64,000 bases of DNA from Peromyscus leucopus (GCF_004664715.2 NC_051075.1:26220715-26284714), one strand, 5' to 3'. Counted from the stretch's first letter, positions 23,061 through 33,377 are shown. The notes: generated by a model from the letters alone, not told the origin. Translations and numbers: made by a program.

Positions 23061-23876
23061 AAAAAAAGGAAAAATATTATGAAAACGAAGCATTTAAAGT
23101 ATGGAAGATCCAGGATTTTTTAAATGACGATTTGAAATGATTCTATATCTTTTAACCATTTTGGTTGGAAATCTTGTACTCTCTTCCTTTTAGAATAAGG
23201 AACAATTGTATATGCTCTCAGAATTAATCTCTTAGAGGCCTGTCCGTGAACCCCAGGTTTCTCCTCCCCAGAAGGGTCTGACACTTCACTCTCATTTGCT
23301 GAAAGTTGTTAATGAGATTACAATTCTCAAAGTACTTGAACTATATTTAGCACAAAGTCAGAAAATCTTTTTTTTCCCCAGAATAATCTGATCAAACAGT
23401 TAATTTCAAACAAAGCAATGGCTTCCAGGAAGATGTACAAAGTAGAATACAGAAATTGATGAACACCTGGGGTGTATGCCTCTACATCACAAAGGGAAAG
23501 GATGAGGCTGGGAATAAAGAGGAGTGGACAAAACGGTTGGAGAATCAGTGTCAGACTGATTGACCCTGTAGGAGACCCTGTAGGAGAAGAACAGGCTCTA
23601 GGGTATTATGGGTAGGACTGGAAGACTTGAAAAGAGGAAATTTCTGAGAGACTGCAGAAGGGCCCTAGGTTTGCCAATATGAATGGGATTCAGTGTGTGC
23701 ACAGTCTAGTGGAAAACTTACAAGTCAACTGGAGAGGCCTTACTAACAGAAAGATATCCCAGGAAACCAGATCCACTTCATCAGAGCCCTCAGGAGATTC
23801 TGAATTTGGGTGCCAAAGCTTCGGGAGAGTTTGGGGAAAATAAGCATCTGAGTGGATAGATCATACGTAAAATGGA
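23061..23876. other. Unassigned intronic DNA
   Basis: No gene or repeat recognised. At 23563-23586 there is a tandem duplication of CCCTGTAGGAGA. Confidence 0.45.
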
Positions 23877-23912
23877 AAAAAAAAAAAAAAAGAAAGAAAG
23901 AAAGAAAGAACA
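23877..23912. repeat. (A)n and (GAAA)n microsatellite
   Basis: An A-run followed by five GAAA units. It may be the tail of an unrecognised retroposon. Confidence 0.9.
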
Positions 23913-23975
23913 AAGAAGAACACCATGGGCTTCAGAGCATGTAGAAGGGCACAAACTAGTCCTTAAGGAAAAAGA

Positions 23976-24190
23976 GGCGGAGCTGGGGAGATGACTCAGC
24001 AGTTAAAAGAACAAACTGCTCTTGCAGTAGACCTGAGCTCAAGCTCCAGAACCCAAATTGGGCAAACCCCAGGTCTCTGGCCTCAGAGGGTACTGGCATT
24101 CATGCATTCATATGCACATACCCACACATGGAGCACACACATGCACATAACTGAAAACAGTAATAAAATAAATCTTTAGAAGAAGAGGAG
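23976..24190 (+). repeat. B2 SINE
   Basis: 'GGAGCTGGGGAGATGACTCAGCAGTTAAAAGAAC' head, 'GCTCTTGCAGTAGACCTGAGCTC', a CA-rich region and an AATAAAATAAATC end. Confidence 0.85.
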
Positions 24191-24380
24191 GAGGGTTACC
24201 TGAAGTGAGTCAATAATCCTAGCTAGATCCAAGTATGATCTGTCCATGTGAATGACAGTGAAGCCTCCTAGAGCCTGGTGATGTGAAAATGGGGTTTTTA
24301 AGCTCAGGATTCCAGTGTGCGGAATTCGGCCACTGTTGTTGTCATACTTGCTGGTCGTCATAGGTAGCTTTTTAAGCAGG

Positions 24381-24601
24381 AAAAGAATAAGGAGGAGGAA
24401 GAAGAGGAGGAGGACGATGACAAACAAGAAGAAGTACAAGAAGAAGAAGAAGGAGAAGAAAAGGAGGAGGAGGAGGAGGAGGAGGAGGAGGAGGAGGAGG
24501 AGGAGGAGGAGGAGGAGGAGGAGGAGGAGAAGAAGAAGAAGAAGAAGAAGAAGAAGAAGAAGAAGAAGAAGAAGAAGAAGAAGAAGAAGAAGAAGAAGAA
24601 G
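24381..24601 (+). repeat. Long polypurine tract: (GGA)n followed by (GAA)n
   Basis: A strand-asymmetric purine run: mixed AAG/GGA to about 24460, about 22 GGA units (about 24463-24528), then about 24 GAA units (about 24529-24601). It yields spurious poly-Arg and poly-Ser/Pro frames. Tracts of this kind can form triplex (H-) DNA. Confidence 0.97.
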
Positions 24602-24934
24602 GCAGTGCTTCAGGGTACTCGAATGTTGAGTATGGGCTACTTGCTCCTTTGTCCAAAGCCCTTTTCAGTCCAAAATGTGGAGGACCTAGATGGATTGGCA
24701 TTGAAATAACTAGATTTTTTACTTTGGATAAAAGTGACACTTGTTTCCTCTAGATAAGCATATTATTTAGTGAACACATTAAAAGAATTGTATTTGTAAA
24801 TAAAAGAGTTTAAAGAAATGTGAACTACTATGAGCTACAGAGAGTAAGGGAGAGTACACATGTCTAGCAATGAGAATGTCAATACTCCCTCAGTCCTTCC
24901 TCAATCCCTAATTTCCTGTAAAAATTGTTGCATG
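24602..24934. other. Unassigned intronic DNA
   Basis: No recognisable element. Confidence 0.4.
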
Positions 24935-25072
24935 ATTGTGTAACCAGAGGCATGTTACTTATTCTCTGTGTCCTTCTGGAATAGGAATTATGTTGTCTGC
25001 CTTGTGGAGCTATGAGATTAAAGATATTAATTCCTGTGATGCTTAGGACTAAGTGGCAATGAATACCCAATG
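24935..25072 (-). repeat. Probable MIR SINE
   Basis: 'GTAACCAGAGGCATGTTACTTATTCTCTGTGTCC...GAATAGGAATTATG' and 'GAGCTATGAGATTAAAGATATTAAT' follow the reverse MIR layout. Confidence 0.55.
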
Positions 25073-25116
25073 GGCATTAGCCTAGAACTGACTAGCATAT
25101 AATACTCAACAGGCAT

Positions 25117-25694
25117 GCCCTAGTTAATGTATGTTAACTTGACATAGGTTAGAGTCACCTGAGAGGAGGGAACCCTAATTAAGAAAATGCCTGTAGAACA
25201 TTTTCTTTCTTTCTTTCTTTCTTTTTTTTTTTTTTTTTTTTGGTTTTTCGAGACAGGGTTTCTCTGTGTAGCTTTGCGCCTTTCCTGGAACTCACTTGGT
25301 AGACCAGGCTGGCCTCGAACTCACAGAGATCCGCCTGCCTCTGCCTCCCGAGTGCTGGGATTAAAGGCGTGCGCCACCACCGCCCGGTGAACATTTTCTT
25401 AATTAGTGACTGATGGGAGAGGGCCCAGCCCATTGAGGCTGGTGCCATCCCTGGGTTGGTGGTCCTCAGTTCTATAAGAAAGCAGGCTGAGCAAGCCATG
25501 GGGAACAAGTCAATAAGCAGCACCTCTCTATGGCCTCTGCATCTGCTCCTGCCTCCAGGTTCCTGCCCTGCTTGACTTCCTGTCCTGACTTCCTTCAGTT
25601 ACAGACTATTTAGTAAGCTAAATAAAACCTTTCCTCCCCAAATTGCTTTTGGTCATGGTGTTTCATCACAGTAACAGCAATGTAAACTAAGGCA
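25117..25694 (+). mobile_element. Rodent MaLR/ERVL-type LTR-like element with nested B1
   Basis: It has 'GTTAACTTGACATAGGTTAGAGTCACCTG' near its start, 'TGATGGGAGAGGGCCCAGCCCATTG', 'TTCTATAAGAAAGCAGGCTGAGCAAGCCATG' in the middle, and a 3' end 'AATAAAACCTTTCCTCCCC...GGTCATGGTGTTTCATCACAGTAACAGCAATG'. Four related copies are in this window (35868, 45112, 52611, 63172). I am not certain of the family name. Confidence 0.7.
25196..25400 (-). repeat. Young B1 SINE with perfect target duplication
   Basis: Minus-strand B1 (25208-25388, including a T-run that is its A tail) flanked exactly by GAACATTTTCTT at 25196-25207 and 25389-25400. Its body has the 'TTTGCGCCTTTCCTGGAACTC' variant that I associate with cricetid B1. 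It sits inside the LTR-like element, so it is younger than that element. Confidence 0.95.
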
Positions 25695-25785
25695 AGGCAT
25701 TAGCCTAAAACTGACTGGCATTTTAATATTCAATAGGCATTAGCCTAGAATTGATTGGCATTTAACACTCAATGGACATTAGTAG

Positions 25786-26193
25786 TTTAATATTTGCATT
25801 ATTCACATGTTAATGAGAAGGTGGAAGAACTTAGAGAGGAAAACGCTTGCAAAATTTTTATGGGAAAAAATTCTCAAGCCAGATTTTGGGGAATGCTTAA
25901 TATTGCAACAGAGAAAAATGACAGGAACACATGCCAGGCATTGGAAATAAAGGTATTGGCAGCTTATTTAGCAGAAACCAAATGAAATGTATATAAGAAA
26001 GATGGAAAATATGCCTGAAAGCTAACAAGAGAGAACGTTATAAGGGCTACAGAATTCATTCTCTTCTCACCTCCATGTCCACTCTGAACCACAGTGAAAG
26101 CCAAAAACATTTTACTTGGCACTGTCTGCCATATGGCTTGAACCCTGCCACTCTGTGGAGTACATTTGCTCAAAGTTCTAACCAGAGTACTTT
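25786..26193. other. Unassigned intronic DNA
   Basis: No recognisable element. Confidence 0.4.
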
Positions 26194-26388
26194 AAAAAGC
26201 CAATAACCTAGCTGGGCGGTGGTGGCGCACGCCTTTAATCCCAGCACTCGGGAGGCAGAGGCAGGCGGATCTTTGTGAGTTCGAGGCCAGCCTGGGCTAC
26301 CAAGTGAGTTCCAGGAAAGGCGCAAAGCTACACAGAGAAACCCTGTCTCGAAAAACCAAAAAAAAAAAAAAAAAAAAGCCAATAACCT
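26194..26388 (+). repeat. Young B1 SINE with perfect 16-bp target duplication
   Basis: The B1 body at 26210-26372 is close to the cricetid consensus and keeps many CpGs. It is flanked by AAAAAGCCAATAACCT at 26194-26209 and 26373-26388. It has a long A tail and is among the youngest insertions in the window. Confidence 0.97.
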
Positions 26389-26473
26389 GCAGCCTACCTA
26401 AAAATATAGATTCTGATGTATCATACTTGGAAGAAGCCCAAAGTCCAACATTTTAAACAAATTTCCAGATGCC

Positions 26474-26612
26474 ACTGTATTTATTTGTTTATTGTTTGCT
26501 TTTTAGATAGATCCTCACTATATAGACCACGCTGGCCTATAACTCAACAAAGAGTAGCCTTCCTCAGCTTCCCAAGTGTTGAGATTAAAGGTGAGTGTCA
26601 CCAGACCCAGCT
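26474..26612 (-). repeat. Old B1 SINE
   Basis: 'TTTTTAGATAGATCCTCACTATATAGACCACGCTGGCC' to 'GTTGAGATTAAAGGTGAGTGTCACCAGACCCAGC' is a reverse B1 with clear decay. Confidence 0.75.
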
Positions 26613-27264
26613 GACATCATATTTCTTGCTGTTCATCCACAGGAAATGCTCTGAGTAACAAAGATGATTTCTGACCCTCATCTTTATCCATTCTGCAATG
26701 CTGGACCTTGAGTTCTCATCATTGACTTCTAGGACTCACACACTTCAACATTATGCTAGTATTTGAAGCTAAGAACATAGATTTGAAGAATAGTTTGTAT
26801 AAAAGCAATGAACTTGTGGGAAAGGCACAAAATAAAATAAAGTAATTGATAAAGATGTGAAAGTCAGGCACACCTACAGGGCACCAGGGGTAGGCTGCCC
26901 ACGGCAGGAAGAAATCACTAGCTGGAGGGTTGGGAAAGAAATCAGTGTCCTCTGGCAGAGGTATCGTGTTTGCCATCCATGGAGAGAAACGAGTCTGGAG
27001 GCCTTCCGAAAAAGAGTTAGACTTGGAGAGCCAGAAATAAGACCCTGGGAAGCAGGAGGAAGGCCTTATAGTTGGTGCCATGAAAGAGGATTCTGTGTGG
27101 ACACAACTTAGGAGTTCCCTTTATGAGGACATCTGGCAGGCTCTCGCAGCCCAAAGGTTCTGAGGTTTATATAGAAAAGTCCTATGACAGGTTAAGGAGA
27201 ATGACCATGTGCATAAGACAGAAAGCCCGAGAGCACAGATTATTCCATAAAAAAAATTAATACA
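26613..27264. other. Unassigned intronic DNA
   Basis: No convincing repeat or exon. Open frames at 26719-27111 on both strands carry no recognisable domain. Confidence 0.45.
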
Positions 27265-27475
27265 AGGGCTGGAAAGATGAAGTTGAGAGTACTTGCTGCT
27301 CTTGCACAGGACCAAGGTTCAGGTCTAAGCTCCCATGAAGGGCAGTTTACAGTTACCTGCAACTCCAGATCCAGAGAATCAAACTTCTAGCTTCTGTGGG
27401 TACATCCATTTGTGCATAAACACACACACACAAAAAACCCCTAAAACTAAAATTAATTGTTTAAAAATCCAGTGC
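27265..27475 (+). repeat. B2 SINE
   Basis: 'GGGCTGGAAAGATGAAGTTGAGAGTACTTGCTGCTCTTGC' head, then a diverged B2 body and a CA/A-rich tail. Confidence 0.8.
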
Positions 27476-28124
27476 ATATTGACTTGCTTGAGTACAACCT
27501 GTACCACGTAAGACAAAGTTACTTCTGGTAGCAATAACTAGATATAACTACAAGATCTGGCTATAACTATAAGCCCTAAACTAGGCTTTAGATGCATGCT
27601 AAGAAACTGCTAATCATCAATACCTTTAGTCTTTTAAAGGCAAACAGCACAAGACATCACATAGTAAAAGAGAGATATATTGTAAAATAAACATATTACC
27701 CTTTCCATGGTGTATCTAGTTTTTCTAGCTTTCCTCTGAAATTCCCCAAGCCACATGTACTGCCATCCAATGGGGATAGGCTATAGTTAATTGATAGAGG
27801 TGAGTTCCTATCAACATTGGGTAATTTGGAATTTACCCCTATTTTGAATTAAAAACAACCCCCATCCCTGCTCCAGAAATGTCTTTCAAGAGCATGAATA
27901 TTTGGAAGCTGTTGGACACCAAATTCTAACCAATGGAATGAAAAACTCAAAATAGCAGTTAACTGTGAGAAACAAAACTTCTCCAGGCCCTAAGATGACC
28001 TCAGGAAATATCTCTGTCAGGTTGGCACCCTTGCAGCCTTGTACATCTCCACATAAGGCAGCTGGCATGGCACACCAGTCTGCTTGGCAGAAGGCCGAGA
28101 TTGCCCCTTGTTAAAAAGAAGATA
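27476..28124. other. Unassigned intronic DNA
   Basis: No recognisable element. Confidence 0.4.
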
Positions 28125-28211
28125 AGGGCTAGAGAAATAATTCGGTGATGAAGATCTTCCAGAGGAGAATTCGATTCCCACTTGGTGGCTCATAACCACC
28201 TGTAACTCAAG

Positions 28212-28244
<33 letters not shown>

Positions 28245-28290
28245 GCTCAGACATGCATGAAGGCAAGATACCCACACACATTAAAGGGGG
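28125..28290 (+). repeat. B2 SINE interrupted by (CA)n
   Basis: 'AGGGCTAGAGAAATAATTCGGTGATGAAG...CTTCCAGAGGAGAATTCGATTCCCAC' is a B2 head. A (CA)n of about 28 bp at 28214-28242 sits in the body. Confidence 0.75.
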
Positions 28291-29040
28291 ATGGGAGATA
28301 AGCATCCTAACCTGGTAAGCTGCTGAAGGGTAGTTTTTCTCCTTCTCTAGTGGAAAGATGCTAGATATAGCTTCTTATCCATCATCTTAGTTTTACACAA
28401 GACTTTCCATCTCGCTCCTATTTTGGTAACAGTTTTCAATTGCAGCTAAAGTCTATAAAACACTTTGGCTATTGTTTAGAAGGAAACCATCAGCCGCAGA
28501 GACCAGATACTCCGTCTAGTGGTCTCCTTTGTACACTCTTATCTGGAACTCGAACTACACAGTTGGAACTAATGCCATAAAGATTTGACTTGATTGCCTG
28601 TTTGACTAGCAAACAATCTCAATCCATTTGGGCTTGCCTATTTTTTTCCCAGTCAATATTTTTGGAAGCATGGCAAACCATAGTAACACCCAGTAGGGAG
28701 TTACTAGTAGCACTAGGATTAGCCACTATTCTCCTTGCCTGGAGGATATTGGGCCACCTGGCATAGATGAGATGAAGAAATGTCACATTCTCCTGAGTGT
28801 TCCAGTCTCTCCGAGAAATGACACTAGACCTTGAATGCCATGAGACATTTGTATCTTCCTAATAAACTTCTCCAGTTTCTTTACTTTTATCCTCAAGAGA
28901 ACATTCTTTTAGAATATATTTTTGACCTCTGCAACTAGAAGATGATTATAACACTCAGAAAGAGACAGATGTTAGTATCAGAAGTCTAGTGTCAGAGATT
29001 CAAATGCACCTTATTTCTATAAAAATTCTACCTCTCATAG
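28291..29040. other. Unassigned intronic DNA
   Basis: No repeat or exon recognised over about 750 bp. Confidence 0.45.
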
Positions 29041-29043
29041 GTG

Positions 29044-29070
29044 TTTTTTTTTTTTTTTTTTTTTTTTTTT
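29044..29070. repeat. Poly(T) tract
   Basis: About 27 consecutive T. It may be the A tail of a minus-strand retroposon whose body I cannot identify. Confidence 0.95.
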
Positions 29071-30409
29071 CTTTCTGGCCCTTGCTGTAGTACAAGTAAT
29101 AGGATCAACCTGTATTATTACAGTTTCATTAAATATACAATTTTATTAATATGCTTTTAAAGGCCAAAAAGAAAGTATGACTTTAAGGATGATGAAAGTA
29201 TTAATTATCCTTCTTATGTATCAAGAACACCATAATATAAACTGTATAAATCAACCAGCCTATTTTAAATTTATCTTATAAATGGCTTAACATTTATTCA
29301 TATTAACTGATTAATTCCCATTTACATTGATGGGGATATATGATGGCATTAAGACATCTGTGCCAAATGCTTATCCAAGAAGATTTAGCATAAATAGGAT
29401 GAGAGTTTGGTCTGCTTTTTGACATTGAGTTTAACTATGCCTAACACTGTGATTATACAAACCAACAGCAATGCCTGTAAGTCGCTGGGCATAGTTTATG
29501 ATGCTTAGCCAACCTCACTTTCCCTCTGGTCTAGCTGAGTGTTCTTTGCTCAGGATCACAGAATTGGAATCAAGTACATATATGTATGTACACACATACA
29601 TATATACATATAAAATATATACATATATACATATAAAAGCAAATATCTCGTTTTCTTAACTATATCATCTTAAGAAAATATGCAGATTCTAAGTGACCTA
29701 TGTGGATGCTTATGGTACCTCTGAGATGCAGCCAGTTCATGACATATAACTAGTCATAATTTGAAGGAATCCATTATTTAAAAGTTCAAATTTGCTTGAA
29801 AACAAATGTTACTAATCAAAGTAAGTATTGGCCATCGTCTAGTCAATCTTAATATTATTTACCATTGTTACTGTAATAAAATGTATTAAAAAGAATATCT
29901 ACACTTATAAAATTGTTATAGCCTAAGTTAATTATGGTAATTAAATGATATATTTATAATTAAAATGCATCGTGGTATATGAGATCAAGTTTCCAACCAA
30001 CTTACAGTATCTTCAAAATGTGTGCACATAACTTGATGATGAGCAACTTCCCCCAGCTGCATTTGACAGTAATTATTGCAAAGACAGGTTTTAACAGCTT
30101 TTTGTAAAGCCTCCCCTCCCCCACCCCCACCCCCCACATAGCTCTCCACAAATTAATGTGAGTCAATGACATCAAAGGTGTTCATATATGTTAGCGGGCG
30201 CGTTTAATTTTAATATACCTATTTATGGCATGCATATACCCCCCAGAAAACAGTATCCAGTAAGAATCCCTGTGAAGAGAGGCAAGATTTATGTTAACGA
30301 TCCTCTCTCGCTTGGAGCTTGGAAGAAAATTGCTAAAAAAAAAAGTTAAGACGGAACTGGATCCTTTTCAAGTAAAAACAGCTGACTAAAGGAAGACGAA
30401 AAAGTGGGG
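29071..30409. other. Promoter-proximal part of SLC25A21 intron 1, mostly unassigned
   Basis: AT-rich, with an ATAC/TATA-rich simple stretch at 29577-29638. The last 400 bp (30000-30400) is repeat-free with TGACAGTAATTATTGC, a C-rich stretch at 30110-30140 and CTATTTATGGCATGC. It may contain intronic regulatory sequence. Confidence 0.4.
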
Positions 30410-30704
30410 CGTGGGAAGCTTCCTCGAAGTCCCAGTAAGTTTCAGGGACTGGCGACGCCTTTCATGCTACAGAAACAGAGAAAAGCAGGAGGACCCCGGG
30501 AGCAAAGCTGCTAAGTGAGGACTGCGCCCCAAAGAGGACTCGGGCCGCCACCACCGGCTGCTCGCCTCCTCTGCTCTTCGCTAACTGGGTGGAAGATTGA
30601 GGAGGACGCCCCCAAAACTTCGCTGGAAGGCCAGCCAGGCTTAGGGACGTTGCAGGGTGGTGCGGTGGGGGAGCGGCTGGCGCTCGGGGAGCTGGCCGCC
30701 TTAC

Positions 30705-30771
30705 CTGCAGCCCCTCCGGCCACGACCTGCCGGGAAGTCTCGCGCAGCAAGCTGACGTTGGAGGCCGACAT
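30705..30771 (-). CDS. SLC25A21: SLC25A21 first coding exon (mitochondrial 2-oxodicarboxylate carrier)
   Basis: SLC25A21 is the inner-membrane carrier exchanging 2-oxoadipate and related C5-C7 oxodicarboxylates for 2-oxoglutarate in lysine and tryptophan breakdown. On the minus strand, ATG at 30771-30769 opens 22 codons plus one base, reading MSASNVSLLRETSRQVVAGG and then A-A. It stops at the donor CTGCAG|GTAAGG (GT at 30704-30703). The known human N-terminus has the same layout (MSA..VSLVREASRQIVAGGSAG), ending at the start of the first solute-carrier repeat. ATG context is good (A at -3). Only this exon is present; the six-helix core with its PX[DE]XX[KR] motifs lies in later exons beyond coordinate 1. 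The match rests on recall of the protein, and the donor and CpG island support it independently. Confidence 0.92.
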
Positions 30772-31130
30772 CTTCGCGGCTGGAGGACCGGGTGGCCGAG
30801 TTGCGGGATCGAGCTCCGCTGAAAGCCGCCGCTGCCGATGGAGACCGGGCCGGGTCGGTCCTCGGGCTCGACTCTTCTTCCCTGGGCGGCCGCGGTCCAG
30901 CTAAAGACGGCGGTTCGGGCACGGGGCTCGCCGAGAGGTCGCCGGAGGGGGCTCCGAACCTGCCCAGCGCTGCCCGAGGCTGCGCTTTCAGCGGCGCTGG
31001 AGGGGAACACAGGCAAGTGGGGGTTGGAGAGAGTTGGCTTGAGCTCCTAGATAGGGGCTCACAACTTTGCCTATCAAGACCTCCAGCAGAGTTTGTTTAG
31101 CTGCAGGGGCCGCCTGAGATAAGGACAGCG

Positions 31131-31173
31131 AAGCAGCAGCAGCTGCAGCAGCAGCAGCAGCAGCAGCAGCAGC
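31131..31173. repeat. (CAG)n / (CTG)n trinucleotide tract in the SLC25A21 promoter region
   Basis: About 14 CAG-type units with a single CTG interruption, immediately upstream of SLC25A21 on the minus strand, where it reads CTG. It may fall in the 5' UTR or proximal promoter. The 16-residue poly-Ala frame it produces on the minus strand is probably not translated. Confidence 0.95.
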
Positions 31174-31200
31174 CGCGGGCGACCCTTGCCCTCCTGGAAG

Positions 31201-31979
31201 GCTAGATTGCAGTCCAGTTCCAAAGAAGGGAAGAGTGAATAAATTTCTCCAAGTTAGTGATCCAGAAATTGAAGGCCGCAGCGACAAAATCACAGCAGAT
31301 TCCGACTAAAGACGTGCTATCATAGTAATTTTGCCAAGAAAGTGGTTTTGGAAATTTTATCTCATGCCTAAACTGAGTTTTACTTAAAAGTCATAAATGA
31401 AAGCCTTGCTATTCAAATGTTGTACAGGTTCACTAGGCACCACACAGGAAGCACAATTTGACAGTGTGTCACCAAGCTAGGTTCTGTGGGGTTAGGGCCT
31501 AGAAGCCTGTGTTCTCTATAGTTAGAAACGTTAAGGCCGACCTGAAAGAGGGACATTAATAACCTAGTTATTTCTTTTTACAAAATGTGTAATTACTCAT
31601 ACTAGCCCTTTAGGATAACTGGCAAAACAAAACTACCAGTTAATACCTGTTAGTAAACCACAAGCTGCCTGTTGCAATATAAGAGAAACGCAGGATTCTG
31701 ATATTTTAGAACGCTGAGCTCACCACACCCCTGACAGGACGGAGATGATAAGAACTGGGAGGCTGTGGAAACCCTGTTGCTACTATTTCTAAAATACAGT
31801 GTTTGATATTAAATGTATGTATTTTGTGCCATATAAATTGCCATCGTTCGCTGTCAAAAAACTTGGAATATGTGCAATTTAATATAATAATACAATCAAG
31901 TCAAATATACAAAGTATTTCTTTAGACTTTATTTTCATTTCTTTGAGCCATTAAAGAACGTTGGTGATAGTGAGGCTGG
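31201..31979. other. Unassigned intergenic DNA upstream of SLC25A21
   Basis: No repeat family or exon recognised. Confidence 0.45.
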
Positions 31980-32450
31980 GGCATGGTGAGGAACCTGCCT
32001 GACTCCATGTTGAAGGCAGGAGCCATTATGCTGTATTGTTAAAAATAAGCTTCTACTCACTGAAAGGGCTGAGTTGCTCTCTGTTTCCTGGAACCTGACC
32101 TCCCCCAACCCATGACCTTGACTTGTTTTTGAGAATACCCTGACCCTCCCTAGCCCTCCTTGACCCTTCCATGCCCTCCCTGAATCCTTCCTAATCACGT
32201 GGTGACCACATGATTTTTTTTTATTTTTATTTTTCTGTATTGCATTATTGCCTCATTGCCTCTCTTCCATAAAACTATTCATGATTTTACTCCTTAAAAG
32301 AGGCCCAAGAAATGGATTCAGGGCTGCTTTCTTTAATCGGACTTAGGAGGCAGTCACTGGTCAGCTCTTGCGTGCACTCCAATAAAAAAAAAAATCAAGC
32401 TTGCTTCAAATTGGCTCAAATGGTGGCAGTGGTCTCATTCTTGCCATTGG
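31980..32450 (+). mobile_element. Probable rodent ERV solo LTR
   Basis: An LTR-like layout: 'GGAGCCATTATGCTGTATTGTTAAAAATAAGC' near the 5' side, C-rich U3 (32097-32190), 'CATAAAACTATTCATG', and a terminal 'CACTCCAATAAAAA' poly(A) signal. Ends and target duplication are not clear and the family was not assigned. Confidence 0.5.
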
Positions 32451-32454
32451 GATT

Positions 32455-32740
32455 AACAATGGCCCAGCCAGTAAAGTGCTTACCATTGCAAGCGTGAGGA
32501 CCTAGGTCCAGACCCCCAGCACCAGGCAGAGACTGGTGGATCCCTGGAGCTGTCTAGGTGGTAGGTCTAGCCAAATCGGTGAATTCCAGGTTCAGTTCGA
32601 GACCTTGTCTCAAAAGACAAAATGGAAAACAATTGATACCTCACAATAACCTCTGGCCACCACACACTCTTGTTACAGGTATGTACCTGCTCACACACAC
32701 ACACACACATACACAACACCACAGGTTCACACACAAGTTG
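32455..32740 (+). repeat. Composite SINE (B3A/B4-type) with CA tail
   Basis: 'GTAAAGTGCTTACCATTGCAAGCGTGAGGACC', then 'AGCCAAATCGGTGAATTCCAGGTTCAG', 'GAGACCTTGTCTCAAAAGAC' and a (CA)n tail. Same family as 20589-20905. Confidence 0.8.
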
Positions 32741-32874
32741 TGTGCCTGACTAGAAAACTTGTGTAGTCTGAGGAATTGGGAAAACTTGCAGCTTACACGA
32801 TTAAGATACACAGAAATAGCTTCTCCTTTTGAAAATTGCCCAGTTTGAAAATGTTCACCAGTACCAGATGGTCA

Positions 32875-33055
32875 GCCCTGAAAACATACATGCATATATA
32901 CGAGTAGCATTATACTGACATGATACGAACATGTTACAGCAATGAAGAAAAGACATGAATTTAAAGGAAGAGCTTGGAGGGAGGAAAAGGAAAGAGATAT
33001 AATGTAGTTATATTAAAATCTCAAAAGAACTAGTAAAAAATAAAAATCTTAATGT
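32875..33055 (+). mobile_element. L1 3' UTR end
   Basis: 'AAGACATGAATTTAAAGGAAGAGCTTGGAGGGAGG' and 'TATAATGTAGTTATATTAAAATCTCAAAAG' followed by an A-rich end are characteristic of rodent L1 3' termini. Confidence 0.75.
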
Positions 33056-33377
33056 CAAAAAGTTAGAATGTTTACCAAAAATAGAGTTTTCTCCCCTGCC
33101 TCGCCCTCTCCTCACTCCTTCTTCTGTTGGCCAGCTAACTAAAAGCTTGTGAGAACTACTTTTTTTTTTTTTTTTAACTAATTAAATATGAGGTCTTATA
33201 CAATGTATAAGCAGAAATTGCAAGTTTTTTTTGAAGATGATACTAGGAGTAACCACAGGCCAAACACATTCCATCACACAGGACATTAAAAATAACGATC
33301 TCCCCCAAATTCATTCTATTCATATGTAAAATAAAAACTTTTAAAGAGTCAACACAAAACCCTTTTGTATTTATTGT
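33056..33377. other. Unassigned intergenic DNA
   Basis: Contains a T-run at about 33160-33175. Nothing else recognised. Confidence 0.4.

Larger units (their letters stand above)
25073..25785. repeat. About 43-bp tandem repeat (three or more units) split by an LTR-like insertion
   Basis: A unit 'GGCATTAGCCTAGAACTGACTAGCAT...ACTCAAC' at 25073-25116 recurs twice at 25695-25785 ('GGCATTAGCCTAAAACTGACTGGCAT...', 'GGCATTAGCCTAGAATTGATTGGCAT...'). The LTR-like element at 25117-25694 sits between them, so the array predates that insertion. The unit may derive from the neighbouring MIR tail. Confidence 0.8.
30410..31200. promoter_or_regulatory. SLC25A21: CpG island over the SLC25A21 promoter and first exon
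   Basis: The base composition shifts abruptly to GC- and CpG-rich between about 30410 and 31200, with the coding ATG on the minus strand at 30771-30769. The promoter and 5' UTR should therefore lie at higher coordinates, about 30772-31200. No TATA box is evident, as is common for CpG-island promoters of mitochondrial carriers. Neither the transcription start nor the extent of the 5' UTR can be fixed from sequence alone. Confidence 0.8.

Noticed and set aside
24315..24740. Long open frames of nearly pure Arg (plus) and Ser/Pro (minus)
   Set aside because: They are translations of the GGA/GAA microsatellite, not proteins.
25187..26382. Two frames containing FFETGFLCVALRLSWNSLG
   Set aside because: Both are translations of B1 SINEs read on the complementary strand.
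1..30704. Further SLC25A21 coding exons in the intron
   Set aside because: I looked for minus-strand text of the first carrier repeat (such as the HPLDVVK motif) in the translated frames and found none; intron 1 of this gene is very long.
30462..31016. 184-codon and shorter frames across the 30-kb CpG island
   Set aside because: GC-rich DNA lacks stop codons. Only the 67-nt exon with its donor is supported; the other frames read through that donor or lie on the wrong strand.
30988..31293. Poly-alanine protein with a possible expansion
   Set aside because: The Ala run is one reading of the promoter CAG/CTG tract; no splice or start context supports translation.
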